From: Moniliophthora roreri
Lineage: Eukaryota > Basidiomycota > Agaricomycetes > Agaricales > Marasmiaceae
NCBI GenBank assembly: GCA_001466705.2
Contig: LATX02000211.1
Location: 992,001 to 1,056,000, forward strand
Direction: 5' to 3'
Length of the DNA stretch: 64,000 nt
The stretch's first letter is position 1, and each line of letters starts with the position of its first letter. The notes beneath the pieces were generated by a model. That model worked only from the letters and a program-made list of their open reading frames with translations. It did no database searches and was not told the origin of the DNA. The position numbers and the translations under genes were made by a program. Of this stretch, positions 48,437 to 59,791 are shown piece by piece.

Positions 48437-49622
48437 CTACAGTGTCGCGATACTTCTGATACCCAACTCCTTTGTCAATATGCAACGATCTTTGTCCAGT
48501 CCCTGCGCGCTTTCAAAAGCCTTTTTAAGAGAAGCTTGGCCTTCGTCGATCCTGTTTAGGAGTTCAACAAGTTTGTCTATGGGTATATAAGGTGGTGATG
48601 GTGCTAACCATTGTACATGGTGCCCTTCTTTCTCTAGCAGCACTTTGACCGTTGTCCATGAAAACCTGACAACTTTGGGGAAACCAAACACTGGATTCAT
48701 GCAGGCCTTCAACCAGGACACTGTTTTTGGATCTGATCGTTGTCTTCAGAATCAGGTTCATGGCAAAGAGGTAAAGGCGTACCTGACGGGTATCCAGAGC
48801 CCAACCCAGCTTCGGGTGGGGTATATCCTTCCTCCTCAAACTTCCAGTCCTCTAGACATGCGTCTCGGGTAACCTTCGCAGCAACACTAGCAGCGCCGAC
48901 AATCTTGAACTTGTCGTCTGCTTTGTTCTCGACCGTGAACTTGATTCCAGGGAATTGCGATGATAGTTCTGCTTGGTATTTTGTCGTGTTTCCCAGGGCG
49001 TCGACGAAGACCTGTTGGCAGTTGTTCTAGTTATTGCTATCCCGTAACGCGTAGTGCTCGTACCTCTGAAAGAACGATTCCCTTGTCCAAAACTTCACGT
49101 ATTAGCATGACAGTTGCTTCTTGAGATTGCCGGTTGAGGTTGATGGGTGGTTTCCGTAACATGCCGCTTGAAATGGCTTGAGGACTAAAATCAATCAGTG
49201 TAATGAACAGAAAGGGAGGCATGAAGCGCACCATATCACCCTAACTGACCATGCTAAATTATCTGGATCTGAACATAGAGTTTTCAGGAGTGATGAACGT
49301 ATTTCTGCAGTCAAGGTTTTCGAGTCTGTTTGTTTGCGGGTTAGCTTTGTTCGAACAACCAGAATGAACGCTCTCTCCACGTACCTGCAAATCCAAGCCC
49401 CTCTAGGTCTTCTTGGTAAGACGCTGGGCAATATGCAACACCGTATACCAGGGGTCCCAGAACGGGACCACGACCAGCCTCGTCGACACCCAATATGTAC
49501 GGCCCTTCTGCTGTTGGTGTCGGCGAATGGTACGTGTAAGACTGGGTTATTGGTGTAGATGAACCTGGCGCTGAAGGAACTGGCTCTTCTCCAGAGGGTG
49601 GCTTGACGTCTTCCGAGTTCAT
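48437..49622 (-). CDS. RNH201: Ribonuclease H2 catalytic subunit A
   Basis: The start at 49622 gives a Pro/Ser-rich leader and then [20 protein letters not shown], the RNase HII motif with the first Asp-Glu pair of the DEDD centre. Later exons read [28 protein letters not shown] (the third carboxylate), [21 protein letters not shown] (with the fourth carboxylate in the last residue) and [12 protein letters not shown]. The C-terminal part ([16 protein letters not shown]) matches eukaryotic RNASEH2A. The enzyme nicks RNA in RNA-DNA hybrids and removes misincorporated ribonucleotides in the nucleus, together with subunits B and C. It is convergent with SNU66, with only 83 bp between stops, so their transcripts probably overlap. 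Confidence 0.9.
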
Positions 49623-49730
49623 GATGGGGAAGTAAACGAGGGATGCCCTTATTATTTACGCGTACCGCGTTATTTGGTCCGAATTGCCTTGTCCCGTGCC
49701 GCTGACAACCTGGCTCTCCGTAGGACCCCC

Positions 49731-50809
49731 ATGAAGCGCGTCACATTTCAGCTGTTCCCAATTTTCTCACTACTCACTATCGTCCTTGGGTCAGTCGGTG
49801 ACCGCTCAAATCGATTTCAGAACTGCATACTTCGATGCAATGTCTCCCAATGTAATATTGCATCACCTGCGATTCTTCCATTGGCGCTACGGTTGACAAG
49901 ATGGGACTGTATCGACAACTGCAAATACAACTGCATGCACGAAATTACGTCGCAGAGTATACGGAAAGGAGAACAAATAGTACAGTACTATGGGAAATGG
50001 CCGTTCTACAGGTTCGCTGGAATACAAGAACCTGCTTCGGTCACCTTCTCACTTCTCAACATGTGGGCTCATGTCCGAGGATTGTCCAAGATTCGGAGGG
50101 AGATCCCTGACTCGCATCCGTTGAAAACATACTTCATCATTTGGTCCTTTGCGAGCATCAACACTTGGATATGGTCAGCTGTATTCCATACGCGAGGTGA
50201 GCAATTTTCCTAAGTGCACTTCTATCACGGAATCACAACCATTTCACAGACACCCCTCTGACGGAAAAATTGGATTACTTCTCAGCGGCATTTACCATTG
50301 TCACTGCCTTGTATTTCACCGCTATCCGCATTTTTCACCTGTACACCCCACCGTCTCATGCTCGCCTCACGTTGAAAAATTCTGGCAGGAAAAGTGCCGC
50401 ACTCACATTTTGGTCGTTGGTTTGCTGCGTCGCCTATATAGCACACGTATCATACCTCACCTTCCTCCCTCGGTTCGATTACACGTATAATATCGTGTTC
50501 AACCTTGTCATCGGCATGACCCATAATATGCTCTGGTTATTATACTCCCTACCTTCCTCTCTATCCATCATCCGGAGATTTCCCAACCGACCAAAGACGT
50601 ATCGTCCCTCATTTGTTGGGAATGCATTTTGGCTCGTGGTATTGACTACAGCCGCGACGGCTTTGGAGTTGTTTGACTTTCCGCCGTGGTTCCTTGTCAT
50701 TGACGCTCATTCGCTGTGGCATCTGTGTACAGCGCCGATTGCGATATCCTGGTACCGTTTCTTGGTGGTAGATGCTCTCGATGAGAGTTGGAAAGATCAG
50801 CGGTTATGA
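49731..50809 (+). CDS. PER1: GPI-remodelling phospholipase PER1 (PGAP3 homolog)
   Basis: Two exons (49731-50196, 50250-50809) encode 341 residues. I chose ATG 49731; the frame upstream has no ATG. A signal-anchor-like N-terminus is followed by the cysteine-rich luminal part (NCILRCNVSQCN, WDCIDNCKYNCMHEIT), then QYYGKWPFYRF, SFASINTWIWSAVFHTRD, LTEKLDYFSAAFTI and the final WLVIDAH-like segment FLVIDAHSLWHL. Histidines in FHTRD and DAHSLWH are the conserved residues of this seven-helix hydrolase family. Per1 removes the unsaturated sn-2 acyl chain from GPI anchors in the ER (Golgi in animals), preparing them for lipid remodelling. The gene is compact with one intron and clear phase. Confidence 0.9.
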
Positions 50810-50988
50810 CGGGTGAGTAGTCTGTCCTGCTTTTCGAGTATGAGGGGCTGACCGCCTCTCTACTCAAGTGTTTCAGGAAGAACCCCCCTGTAACATGTAC
50901 AGTAACCTCATGCTGTATAGAGCCGCGAAAGCCTGAAATATATGTAATTATAGATACGATATCGTGTACTTTTCAGCGATGGACGCAT

Positions 50989-52332
50989 CTATGACATCTC
51001 GACGTCTTCATCACCGCTGTCCTCGTCAATCCATTCCCCTTCTTCACCATCATCGTCCCCAGATGATGAAGCTTTTATCCCCAACGCCTCCAATTGCCCG
51101 ATGAGCTCTCGGACGTGATCTAGCAATGGTGTATCCGGATGATTTTCATTAATGTGCAACTGAGAATTGAAGGTTAGCCAAAGATTGAAATGTATGTATG
51201 TAACAGTAAGGACGGTACCATTTGACATGTCTCAAGACGATCCCTCGAGTCTCTAGCGAGCTCCTCCCATGAAAGATCGTCGAGAGTTCCGCCATTCTCT
51301 TTGGCTTGTTCAGCCATCAAGAAATAGCACCAACCTTCGAGATACCAAGCCTCCACTTCCTGGTCATCTGAAGATATGACCCCGTGTAAGACCAAAAGTG
51401 CTGGCGCGAACAAAGAAAGCTCGAGGAACAGTTTGACGAGAGCAAGTCGAGTTTCAATGGGGGGGACCTTTGGGTCATCTATCGTCGTAGATTGAGTAAA
51501 TAAGGCTGCAAACAGGAATACTAGATCTACATACCAACGTCTAGATCTTTCCATGTTGACCATGCCTTTTCTAGGCATTCTTTTGCATCTTCAGGTCGTT
51601 GTTGCGACATTCGTACAGATGCCAGAGTCTGAAGCGCCTCAGCATTCCCCGGGTCGACGTGTAAAGCAGCAGTAAGTAAACCTTCGCATGTCTTTTCTGC
51701 CTCAGGTGCGAAGCTGTACACGATTAATGATAAAAAGGCGGCAAAATGGCAAACTGGACGTACCAAAGATCGTATGAGGGATCCATCCAAATTTCTACCT
51801 GACCGATGTAGGCCCGTACGATGTTATTCCGTAGTTCGAGATCGTCGTCATTAGCAGAGTCCATTGCTCGTTCCTTGCCCTTCAAAGTGGCTGACATGAT
51901 GTCGATTGCAGCTTGGTAGTGCTGTAGCGCCGTCTGCGGATCATTATCGCTGATTTGTGCAAGATACAGGTGTGCAGAGGGTGGAGGAGGTGAAGGTGCA
52001 CTAGGACTTGGTGGTAACAACGATAGAAATGCCTATCGAGGAACTCAGTATCGAAGCGAGGCGTCAAATTGCGTACTAACCTGCTTCGCAGCGTCCACGT
52101 CTCCCATTTCTAGCTGCACAACACCGAACAATTCTTTTGCTTCGGCATGCGAAGGCTGCTGTTCCAATATCCGTTGAATAAATCGCACAGCGAGTTCATA
52201 ATCGCATTGCACGATGAGAGATTGTGCTTTCTCGAGTAAAGCGGGTATCGATGGTTGTTTTGGTGTATCGTATTTGGGGACTGCTTCTGTAGCCTTGGTT
52301 ATAGCTTGTTTTTTAGGTTTTGTACGACCCAT
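50989..52332 (-). CDS. ACL4: TPR chaperone ACL4 for ribosomal protein Rpl4
   Basis: The start at 52332 gives a basic tail (GRTKPKKQAITK) and then TPR repeats: ALLEKAQSLIVQCDYELAVR, RILEQQPSHAEAKELFGVV, AHLYLAQISDNDPQTALQHY, AALHVDPGNAEALQTLASV and RPEDAKECLEKAWSTW. The C-terminus is strongly acidic (DDDGEEGEWIDEDSGDEDVE). TPR core plus acidic end and overall length match Acl4, which captures nascent Rpl4 (uL4) and releases it on pre-60S particles in the nucleus. At least six short exons are used. It shares an 88-bp divergent promoter with the unknown gene at 52421. Confidence 0.84.
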
Positions 52333-52420
52333 GATGGGGGAACAGAGTCGAGGTAGGACGAGGAAAGATAAAATTAGTTCACCCCTCGAATTTCACACCC
52401 TCATCATCGACCGTATTCAT
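52333..52420. promoter_or_regulatory. 88-bp bidirectional promoter interval
   Basis: The start codons of ACL4 (minus) and the following gene (plus) are only 88 bp apart, so both leaders and core promoters must be shared or overlap. No TATA box is visible. If the plus gene has an upstream exon, the interval is even smaller. Confidence 0.5.
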
Positions 52421-53614
52421 ATGCAAGAACTCAACTACAAGGATCACGCACCCCTTGATGAACTATTCCTTGAACGTTTCGAAGCTTTCATGGAGAAGTG
52501 TTTGATAGATTTGCGAGCATTTTCGGAGAGAGAAGAGCGGCCGTACGAAGAGGTATGGGTCATTTTGCATTGCTCAATTCTGAAGCATCGACTGGGGCCT
52601 CTGCAGATGAGAATTAGAGCCGCAGAATGGCATAGCAATTATCTTTTCAGTCCCAGAGAGTTTGTATCGACGACAACGGATAATAACCATATTGCCACCG
52701 ACAAACTCGCCGAAAGTGAGTTGAATTTTCACCAGTGTTACAAGCACTTCTCCAACGACGTCCACTTAGCTCGAAATATCCGAAATATCCTCATTCAGGT
52801 CTCTCGTGTATTGGAGTCTCTCAATGAAACATGCGGGATGCAGTCCTTTTTCCTTGCGGTCATTCCACACGATCCGACGAGTGAAGGTTTTCTTGGAGGA
52901 ACGGTTGAAGGTCGCGAATTCTGGAGAGGCCTAAGAGGCGGCGGAGAGCATGGCGCTACGACATTTAAACAACATTGCACCAAGCAGATGCAAGTGGCAG
53001 CGGTCAAGTCACCCAGTACCATTGGCACGGCAGGGGTGGCCCCTTCAAATTCAACGTCTTCCGCGAAAGCTAGTCCAAAACAATCGTCTGCAAAGTCGGT
53101 CAAGCTGGAACTTTATGAGAGTGTCCGGAAAGCTCTGAGGTGCGCTCATATCGGTATCCGTTTTAGACTTAGGGAGATGAGCTGTTTTTGTGCAGATCTG
53201 TTAGCGGAATACGCAATGCTGAAATGAAATGGACACAACCAGATCGGCTCTACACATACGGTGTTCGTCTTGTGGGGTGGCCGCCAGACATTCCTACACA
53301 GAATCCATCCTCTCTGAACTCAAGTCAAAACAAACGCTTGCTAGAGCTATTGCAGAGTGGAACCATGAAATTTATTAAAACTCTCGTCGGTGCCCCAACG
53401 GACATGGTCTCAGATACAAATCAAGAACAACTGCCACTTGAGCAGGAGAATCACGATGATTTATTCACCTGGATAAATATCAATGGTGATCCCCCAGTGA
53501 GTGTTTGAATCCCTTTCATGACCCCGAAGCCTCACCCTCACACGGTTGCTGCAGTGCGATTCAGGCGAAGTTCGACCCGCGAAGAAACTGCGCATATCGG
53601 ATTCAGTAGTTTAG
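52421..53614 (+). CDS. Protein of unknown function, mainly helical
   Basis: Three exons (52421-53139, 53196-53496, 53555-53614) join to 359 residues in consistent phase. ATG 52421 begins MQELNYKDHAPLDELFLE. The first 170 residues are helix-rich with charged surfaces (EEVWVILHCSILKHRLGPLQ, HFSNDVHLARNIRNILIQ). Next comes MQSFFLAVIPHDPTSEGF, then a Ser/Thr/Lys-rich linker and the motif RLYTYGVRLVGWPPDIP. The last exon ends with a small basic patch (RPAKKLRISDSVV). I do not recognise the family. The region from RLYTYGVRL to WPP looks the most conserved and would be the best search query. Confidence 0.72.
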
Positions 53615-53842
53615 CTTTGCAGCGCAGTTTGAGAGCCGCTTGAGGACGTCAGTCGACAGATCGCAGTACTTATACCCTCAACATGATACCCATCTGTATC
53701 TCCTGTAACACATAGCACTTACATAGCCAACTTGCACCAAGTAAAAGTACATATGCAAAATTACCATTTCAAGCGAGGATCGGTTCAGTGGATGTGGATA
53801 TAATATGTAATACTCCTGACCTTCACCACCACCACCACCACC

Positions 53843-55267
53843 ATGTTCTCCTCATTCTTCTCGTGAGTTCCAATGTCGAGCCCCGTCTACTCTCTGAACA
53901 ATTGATACCCAGAACTGCACCTCCTGTTGATCCAACGGCTCCCAACTTTCACCCGGTTTCGTCCAAGTTCAAGGATGCAGAGCTATATGGAGAACTGTCT
54001 CCTAAAGACACTGAAATGCTTTGCACGTCGAGTGGATTTGTTACAGAGACGCAGGTTTTCTACACAATCGCAGCAGATGGCACGTCGATCATGTGCCAAG
54101 TGATCCATTCGGCGGTTGGGTGAGTGCTCTTCTCATGTACTGTGCCAGAAGACCCATCATGCATCGTAGAGTGTGGTATCCCACTATACAGTTCACTTGC
54201 AAGATCTTCAATCCGAAGACTAAAGAAAGAATATGGAAATCGATCAACGTTTCCAACTACGTCTGCCCTGCACCCGCTCACGATAAAAGGTCGAGCAAAG
54301 CCGATGAGTTCTCCATCACCTATAAAGCCGTCCCGGGCTCAGACTACCCAGAATCCTATGTCATCCGAGCCAATCCTACACCTGAGCTCCAGATCTTTCT
54401 TGAAGTCACGCGCCCCGCTGCTATTCCTGGTTTCAAGATTGGGAAAGGTGACCAGGGTGGTTACTCGTATTTTGGACCCGACCCCAAAAATGCCGAGGGA
54501 TACGTGATCCACCGCTTCTGGCCGCGTTACAAGGCCACTGGACATCTGGTCATCAACGGCAAAGCCAATCCAGTCGAGGGCCCCGGCATGTTCGTGCACG
54601 CTATCCAAGGCATGAGGCCGAACCTCGTGGCGGCGTCGTGGAATTTCGCTCATTTTCAGAGTGAGGAGCATGGTGGTGTGTCTGCCATACAGATGGAGTT
54701 CAAGACGACGGATGCATATGGACTCAGGGGTGCTGGGTCGGGCGGGGTCATGGTCAATATAGGCTCACTAGTCATGGATGGTAAATTGGTGGCGGTTACA
54801 GCAGAGACAAGCGGCCCAAATGTACCCAAGACAGACAAGCAGGTAGTCAAGTCGAGGGCCATCCATCTCAAACCCGTTCATGACCCGGAGACTGGTTATC
54901 AAAAACCCACTGAGCTCCTTTTCGAGTGGGCGGGTCCTTCCCTTCAGGCAGACGCTCCTGGCACATACAGTGCATCTCTGACCGTTGACGTTGGCGATGT
55001 CGAAAATCCCAAGGGATTGATCGAGAAAGTCGACGTCCTCGCAGAGATTCCATATGTGATCAAGATGGCTGTCAACTATGTCGCCGGTACGAAACCGTAC
55101 ATCTATCAAGTAAGTATGCCCTACTATCTCACCGGAGGAACCCTTTCCTGAAGTTCCCGTTTTTGCAGTGGATCAATCCGGCTACACTGTCAATCACTCC
55201 ACCAGGTTCTGACTCACCGACGAATGTTGAGGGCACATTTTACAATGAAGCTACTTTCATTTCCTAA
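53843..55267 (+). CDS. SVF1: Survival factor SVF1 (lipocalin-like ceramide carrier)
   Basis: Four exons (53843-53862, 53913-54119, 54170-55109, 55169-55267) join to 421 residues; the first exon encodes only six residues plus two bases. Then follow PVDPTAPNFHPV, LSPKDTEMLCTSSGFVTETQ, VFYTIAADGTSIMCQVIHSA, YPTIQFTCKIFNP, GYVIHRFWPRYKATGHL, GPGMFVHAIQGMRPN and WNFAHFQS, and the end reads GTFYNEATFIS. These segments match fungal Svf1, a cytosolic and membrane-associated double-lipocalin protein that moves ceramides from ER to Golgi and protects against oxidative and cold stress. The N-terminal amphipathic start is generated by the 20-nt first exon. Long overlapping frames on the minus strand are shadows. 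Confidence 0.88.
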
Positions 55268-55516
55268 ACTCTCACTACGGTCCTACCTATATGTACACTA
55301 CACATCGTACCATAACGACTCGATTTTTAGCACTTGACACGAGTTTGAATGGGATTTGACGACACGTAACCCTGCGGCCTGAGCGCTTCCTACCTATCAC
55401 CAAACAAATGACAATCATCATCTTTGTGTATATATACTCTACTGTCGACACTGTCTCTAATCACCTTTCCACATTTCCGGGTCGCTCAGACAGCTAGTCT
55501 GACTGTAAAATGTGCA

Positions 55517-57453
55517 ATGCTGCGCCAAGTTGCACGCAGAACGCCATCATACCTTCGCAAGACCCCTGCACGATATTACAGTTCAACTTCCTCAATACCT
55601 CGACTCCATCAGCTCTATCCCAGTCAATACCAGTGCCGTGGTTCGAGTCTCATCCAGGTTGAACCTCACCATGCATCGCCCCTTGCGCCATATACGAGGA
55701 GATCAGGTTTTCATTCATCAGCGCCGACCAGAGGTCCATTGCCATTACTTGCTCTACTCAAGGTGTGGGTCAATTGATAAGCCCATAGAACCTTCTCACC
55801 TTTTTCAGTCTAGGCATCAACTGCTTTGGAGATAGCAAGAACTGCAGGAAGAATCGTTCTGACTTTTGTACCCATTATACTTCTGAAAAACCACAAGTCG
55901 CGTCGATACCTCAAACATGCAGAGCTCATTGGAAAACCAGCGTCGGAGGAGAAGAGAGAGCAAGTGTTGAAACGGATCCGACAGCGCACAATATTCTTCC
56001 ATATACTGCTTGCTATTCCTGTGACCCTGTTTTGGGCGACAGTAATAGCAAGCATGGAAAGGACGCCCCTCACGGGCAGGTGAGAGTAGCACAGCCTTTC
56101 ATCGGATAACGACACTGACTTACGCATTTTGTTGTATAGGTGGAGATTGATTGTATTATCTCCAGACGAGGAGGATGAGATTGCTGCGGCGCTAGCTGGT
56201 CCTGGCTGGTACAATTCAGTTACTGACATCCTTGCACAAGATGGTCCAGTTCGTTTTATTCATCCAACCGACTGGCGATACATCTGGGTCAGGGATACTT
56301 TAAGGCATCTGGAATCTACTATACCCGTCCTTATGCGGGAGAGTGAGCTCTGCCCCGAGTGGCTGGCTAGTTCTCCGCAAGACCGACCGCTACCACCGCC
56401 TGCAGAGTATCCCTTACGTCCGCGGCCACGAGGAATGGAGTACATGAGATGGTTCTGTGATAAAATGTGCGACCGAGAGAAAACGCCTCTACCGCATTCG
56501 CAGCATTCAATACCTGGACCACCCTACTCATTGCTCCTGGTGGAGCGCCCGGATGCGCTGAATGCATTTTCGTATGGATTTGGTCCAGATGGTGGAGGCG
56601 GTATCGTGGTGTATTCTGGGTTCCTGGATGATATCTTTTCGAGAATTCCACCAGACTCAACCGTCGCGACTCCCACTGCGCCGCAGTCGTGGTGGTCGCA
56701 GCTCTTTGGCGGACTTTATTCGTCAACGTCGTCACAACCTCATCCTACACCCAGTAAGCAGCAGACAACTGAGCTCGCCATTCTGCTCGCACACGAGTTA
56801 GCCCATCTCATACTGGCGCACCACCTAGAGACATTGTCATCAGGAACAGTCATGATACCAGGGACGCTGTCGGTGATATCGGACGTATTGCGCGTCCTTA
56901 TATTCCCTGTCACAATGCTATTCGGACCTTTTATCAACGATGGAAAGTTAGTTTCTACTAGGTCTTTGGATTTTTACTGATAACTTTACTTTAGCCATTG
57001 CCCAGTTGGGTAAACTTGGATCGGGAGAGTTGGTGAAAGTGGGTGAATACTGCACTAGTATGAAGCAAGAAATTGAAGCCGACGTCGTGTCTGCGAGGTG
57101 AGCATGTGCTGCTGGTGATCTCGCAAAGGAGCGTCAATGATTCTATTCCTTTCAGGCTGCTAGCTCACGCAGGTTTTGATGCTCGTGATGCTATTTCATT
57201 CTGGGAACAGCGAGCCAGTGCTATGACCGAATGTGCGCATGCCGAGGCAATGGAACCTGGTTACCCAGAAGAAAAACTCTCAAAGGGAGAGGGCCTTGCT
57301 CGTAGGATCATGGGTTCGGGACATCCGGTGAACGAGGTTCGCGTTGAAAAACTCAAATCGGAGCTGGTTCGTTGGGAAACAGAACGAAGAGCTGCTCTTT
57401 TACGGCTCAAGAATGGCCCGCAACAAAGCCACATTAATCTTACAGCAGCATAA
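55517..57453 (+). CDS. OMA1: Mitochondrial metalloprotease OMA1
   Basis: The N-terminus is Arg/Ser-rich (LRQVARRTPSYLRK), a mitochondrial presequence. A membrane segment (FHILLAIPVTLFWATVIAS) is followed by the M48 peptidase core: GFGPDGGGGIVVYSGFLDD, the zinc motif LLAHELAHLILAHH and the third ligand in QEIEADVVSARLL. This fits Oma1, the stress-activated inner-membrane protease. Exons: 55517-55762, 55814-56079, 56140-56942, 56995-57097 and 57156-57453 (571 residues). The third intron is odd. Phases require it to start at 56943, where the sequence reads GAAAGT instead of GTAAGT; the next GT (56947) would shift the frame to an early stop and lose the EIEAD ligand. All other introns are canonical. 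Confidence 0.82.
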
Positions 57454-57860
57454 TAGACTCTGTATTTTCATGTCCAGGTCCTTCGGTCAATCTACTTTTG
57501 TCCCAGTCTTTCTTTTAGTTGATGTGTTGATTATTCCTCTTTATCGTATCCTTAGCACTTATCCTGTATATGATAGTTTTCTCAAATCATTCCCATCTCG
57601 CTGGCTTATCAGACTCGCTATGCACATCACAGACTTTCTTTGGCATGGAAGAAAATGATCATTGATCATTATTCTGATATTATGAAAGTAAGTATGTGTG
57701 GCAAATGCAAGTGAAACATGGAGTGTGGCGGGCAGCAGTAGGATAACAGCCAGGGGGCTATCAACTGGTACCGCACCCTCTCGAAAAATTTCCATATTAA
57801 GAATGTGACCAAAGTGTGACCAAAATGTTAACAGTAGCGCGTTGCAGAACATCCCGGGTG

Positions 57861-57882
57861 CAATTTCATTGCAATGAAATTG
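57861..57882. repeat. 22-bp perfect palindrome
   Basis: The sequence is CAATTTCATTG followed by its own reverse complement with no spacer. It lies inside the TIR element between the left terminus and the ORF, about 57 bp before the ORF's ATG. Confidence 0.85.
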
Positions 57883-57938
57883 GATGAGTTATTGTGATAA
57901 TCAGCAAGCAATGCAATGTCTTTCATTTCCCTCTCGCA

Positions 57939-58184
57939 ATGCCTAAACATAAAGTCACCACCAGTGAACATTTCACAAAGGTTACATTAAAGGATGGTAG
58001 CGTGCATACAATGGAATTTGATCCCATCAAAGAAGTGTATTCTGTTATCTGTGACTATTGCCACAGACATATCATCTTAGGATGTTATGCCAACACAACT
58101 AAATTTGAGCAACATCATGGACATAGAGTGTGCCTGGAGTTCCCAGGGCTTTATAATCCACCTGCAGGGTATTATGACCCTTAA
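57939..58184 (+). CDS. Small zinc-finger-like protein carried by the TIR element
   Basis: An 81-codon ORF starting MPKHKVTTSEHFTKV. It contains CDYC (Cys 38 and 41) and, 17 to 20 residues later, EQHHGHRVC (His 59, 60, 62 and Cys 65). The spacing resembles a BED or C2H2-type zinc finger of the kind found on transposase N-termini. The C-terminal 15 residues are Pro/Tyr/Gly-rich, and the frame then stops just before the ACCAGGTTATAA repeats. Its position inside the inverted repeats suggests it is the element's cargo or a transposase remnant. Whether it is translated is unknown. Confidence 0.4.
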   Translation: MPKHKVTTSEHFTKVTLKDGSVHTMEFDPIKEVYSVICDYCHRHIILGCYANTTKFEQHHGHRVCLEFPGLYNPPAGYYDP

Positions 58185-59791
58185 AACCAGTTATAACCCC
58201 CACAAACCAGGCCACAACCAGGTTATAATCCCCCTGGAGCTAGGTTATAGCACTTTCCAGTTTTTGCTGATGCCAGTCTACCTCAGCAAGGGCAGCTCAC
58301 TCGCTGTACAAGCAGCAAAGTAGCAGTAGCACCAGTGTTGGGTCACATATGACAGATTAGATTATGCAGGAATTTGATGTATTCTCTTCTCCTACTACAA
58401 AAGTAAAGGTGTTGAGAGTAAAGGGCAAAGTGAGGACATGGTAGCAAAGGAACCTGTGTGACATCCAAATATGGAAATTTCTTGAGAGGGTGCAGTACCA
58501 GTTGATACCCATGGCATGTTCTGGTGGAGGCCCTCTGATAACAGCACTATAGACATAAGTATAGATGATCTGCTTTCAACTACTCTTGGTTATTTTGCTC
58601 TAGTCTATGGCCTTGCCCTTCTTTTTGTTGTCCAAGAGGAGTTGCATATCAGTCTGTAATGTATACTGGTCTCAGGATTGTTCATGTCATGCTGTGGCCA
58701 GAATACTATTGCTGGCTTGAATTGGCTATCAACAATCAGTGAGTTATTCTTTTCTTGAGAAGAAAGAGTTATCTCTGAATCATATATAGTCTTGAAGTGC
58801 TCACCACCTCCTACACTACCTAAAATTACTAGAAAGTCTTCATCCTGGGTTCTCCAGAGACCTCAAGGTGCATCTCATTATTGCCAACTACCCAATAATA
58901 TCAAGAGCAGGAGAGCCACTCAAAAGCCCATAACAGATGGTAAAAAAGCCACTATCTCTTCCTGAATATCACTAATATGAATTATAGATACTGGTTTATA
59001 GCAAACTGTCAGAGACTTTTTCACTGAATGACACTCTCACACCTATTGGGAATTATGGTGTCAGCATTGCAAGGCTCTCTATGAGTCTCTATGTCAGGCC
59101 CACTGTAAAGCCTGTCAAAAGTGCTGCAAAGCTGAAGCATGCTATTGTAGGAGCTATTGCAGAAGCTGTGAAGGCAACCTACCCCTTTAGTCTAGTCAAC
59201 ATGGTGAATGTTGTCAATTCAAGGGTCTCAAGCACACAGGTGAGCTTAGCCCATTTTTGTGAAAGCTTCATCATAAAATGACTATACTCTAGGCTATATG
59301 CTATGTATTCTCTCTGTGATGGCATCTTTATTTCTCAGCCCATTCATAGTACCATGCAGCCAACAAATGGTGTCCATTATGAGTATCAGTCATTCTTATA
59401 TTTACCAATACAATGAAATTCCTCTTCACTATTATGCTACCTCCCATCTCATACTAGTTTATCCACTCTATTCCAGCAAGAATAGATAGACTGTTTTGTC
59501 ACTTAGAATATGTGCTAGTGATTGTAGGCTTGTTCAAGAAGTTAGCTCATGAGTATTTTCCTACTTACCCTCCTCTAATATTTCTAGAAGCTTCCATTTA
59601 AGGCAATGAAATCTCCTTGTGGTCACCAGGGGTTCTGTGCTTAATCACAGGCTTCATGACATCTGTTATCATCTTCTTGGTCAAATGTGAAATTACCTCT
59701 TTGCTCTTCAACAGCTGGTTTTCCCAAATGTCAGTGGAAGATTGGTCTGAGCAATGCCTATTTCTCTTCTTAAGAGCATTCATATATTGAT

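Larger units (their letters stand above)
57761..58505. mobile_element. 745-bp DNA element with about 38-bp terminal inverted repeats and TA flanks
   Basis: The left terminus at 57761 and the reverse complement of the right terminus at 58505 both begin TCAACTGGTAC and match at 35 of the first 38 positions (up to TTTCCATATT). Both ends are flanked by a TA dinucleotide (57759-57760, 58506-58507), the target duplication expected for Tc1/mariner-type insertion. The element contains an 81-codon ORF, a 22-bp perfect palindrome at 57861-57882 and two or three copies of an ACCAGGTTATAA-like motif near 58188-58250. No transposase is seen, so it is probably non-autonomous. Other superfamilies with short duplications are possible. 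Confidence 0.72.

Noticed and set aside
54339..55109. Minus-strand ORFs of 70-113 codons across SVF1
   Set aside because: They run antisense to well-conserved SVF1 exons and have no recognisable content.
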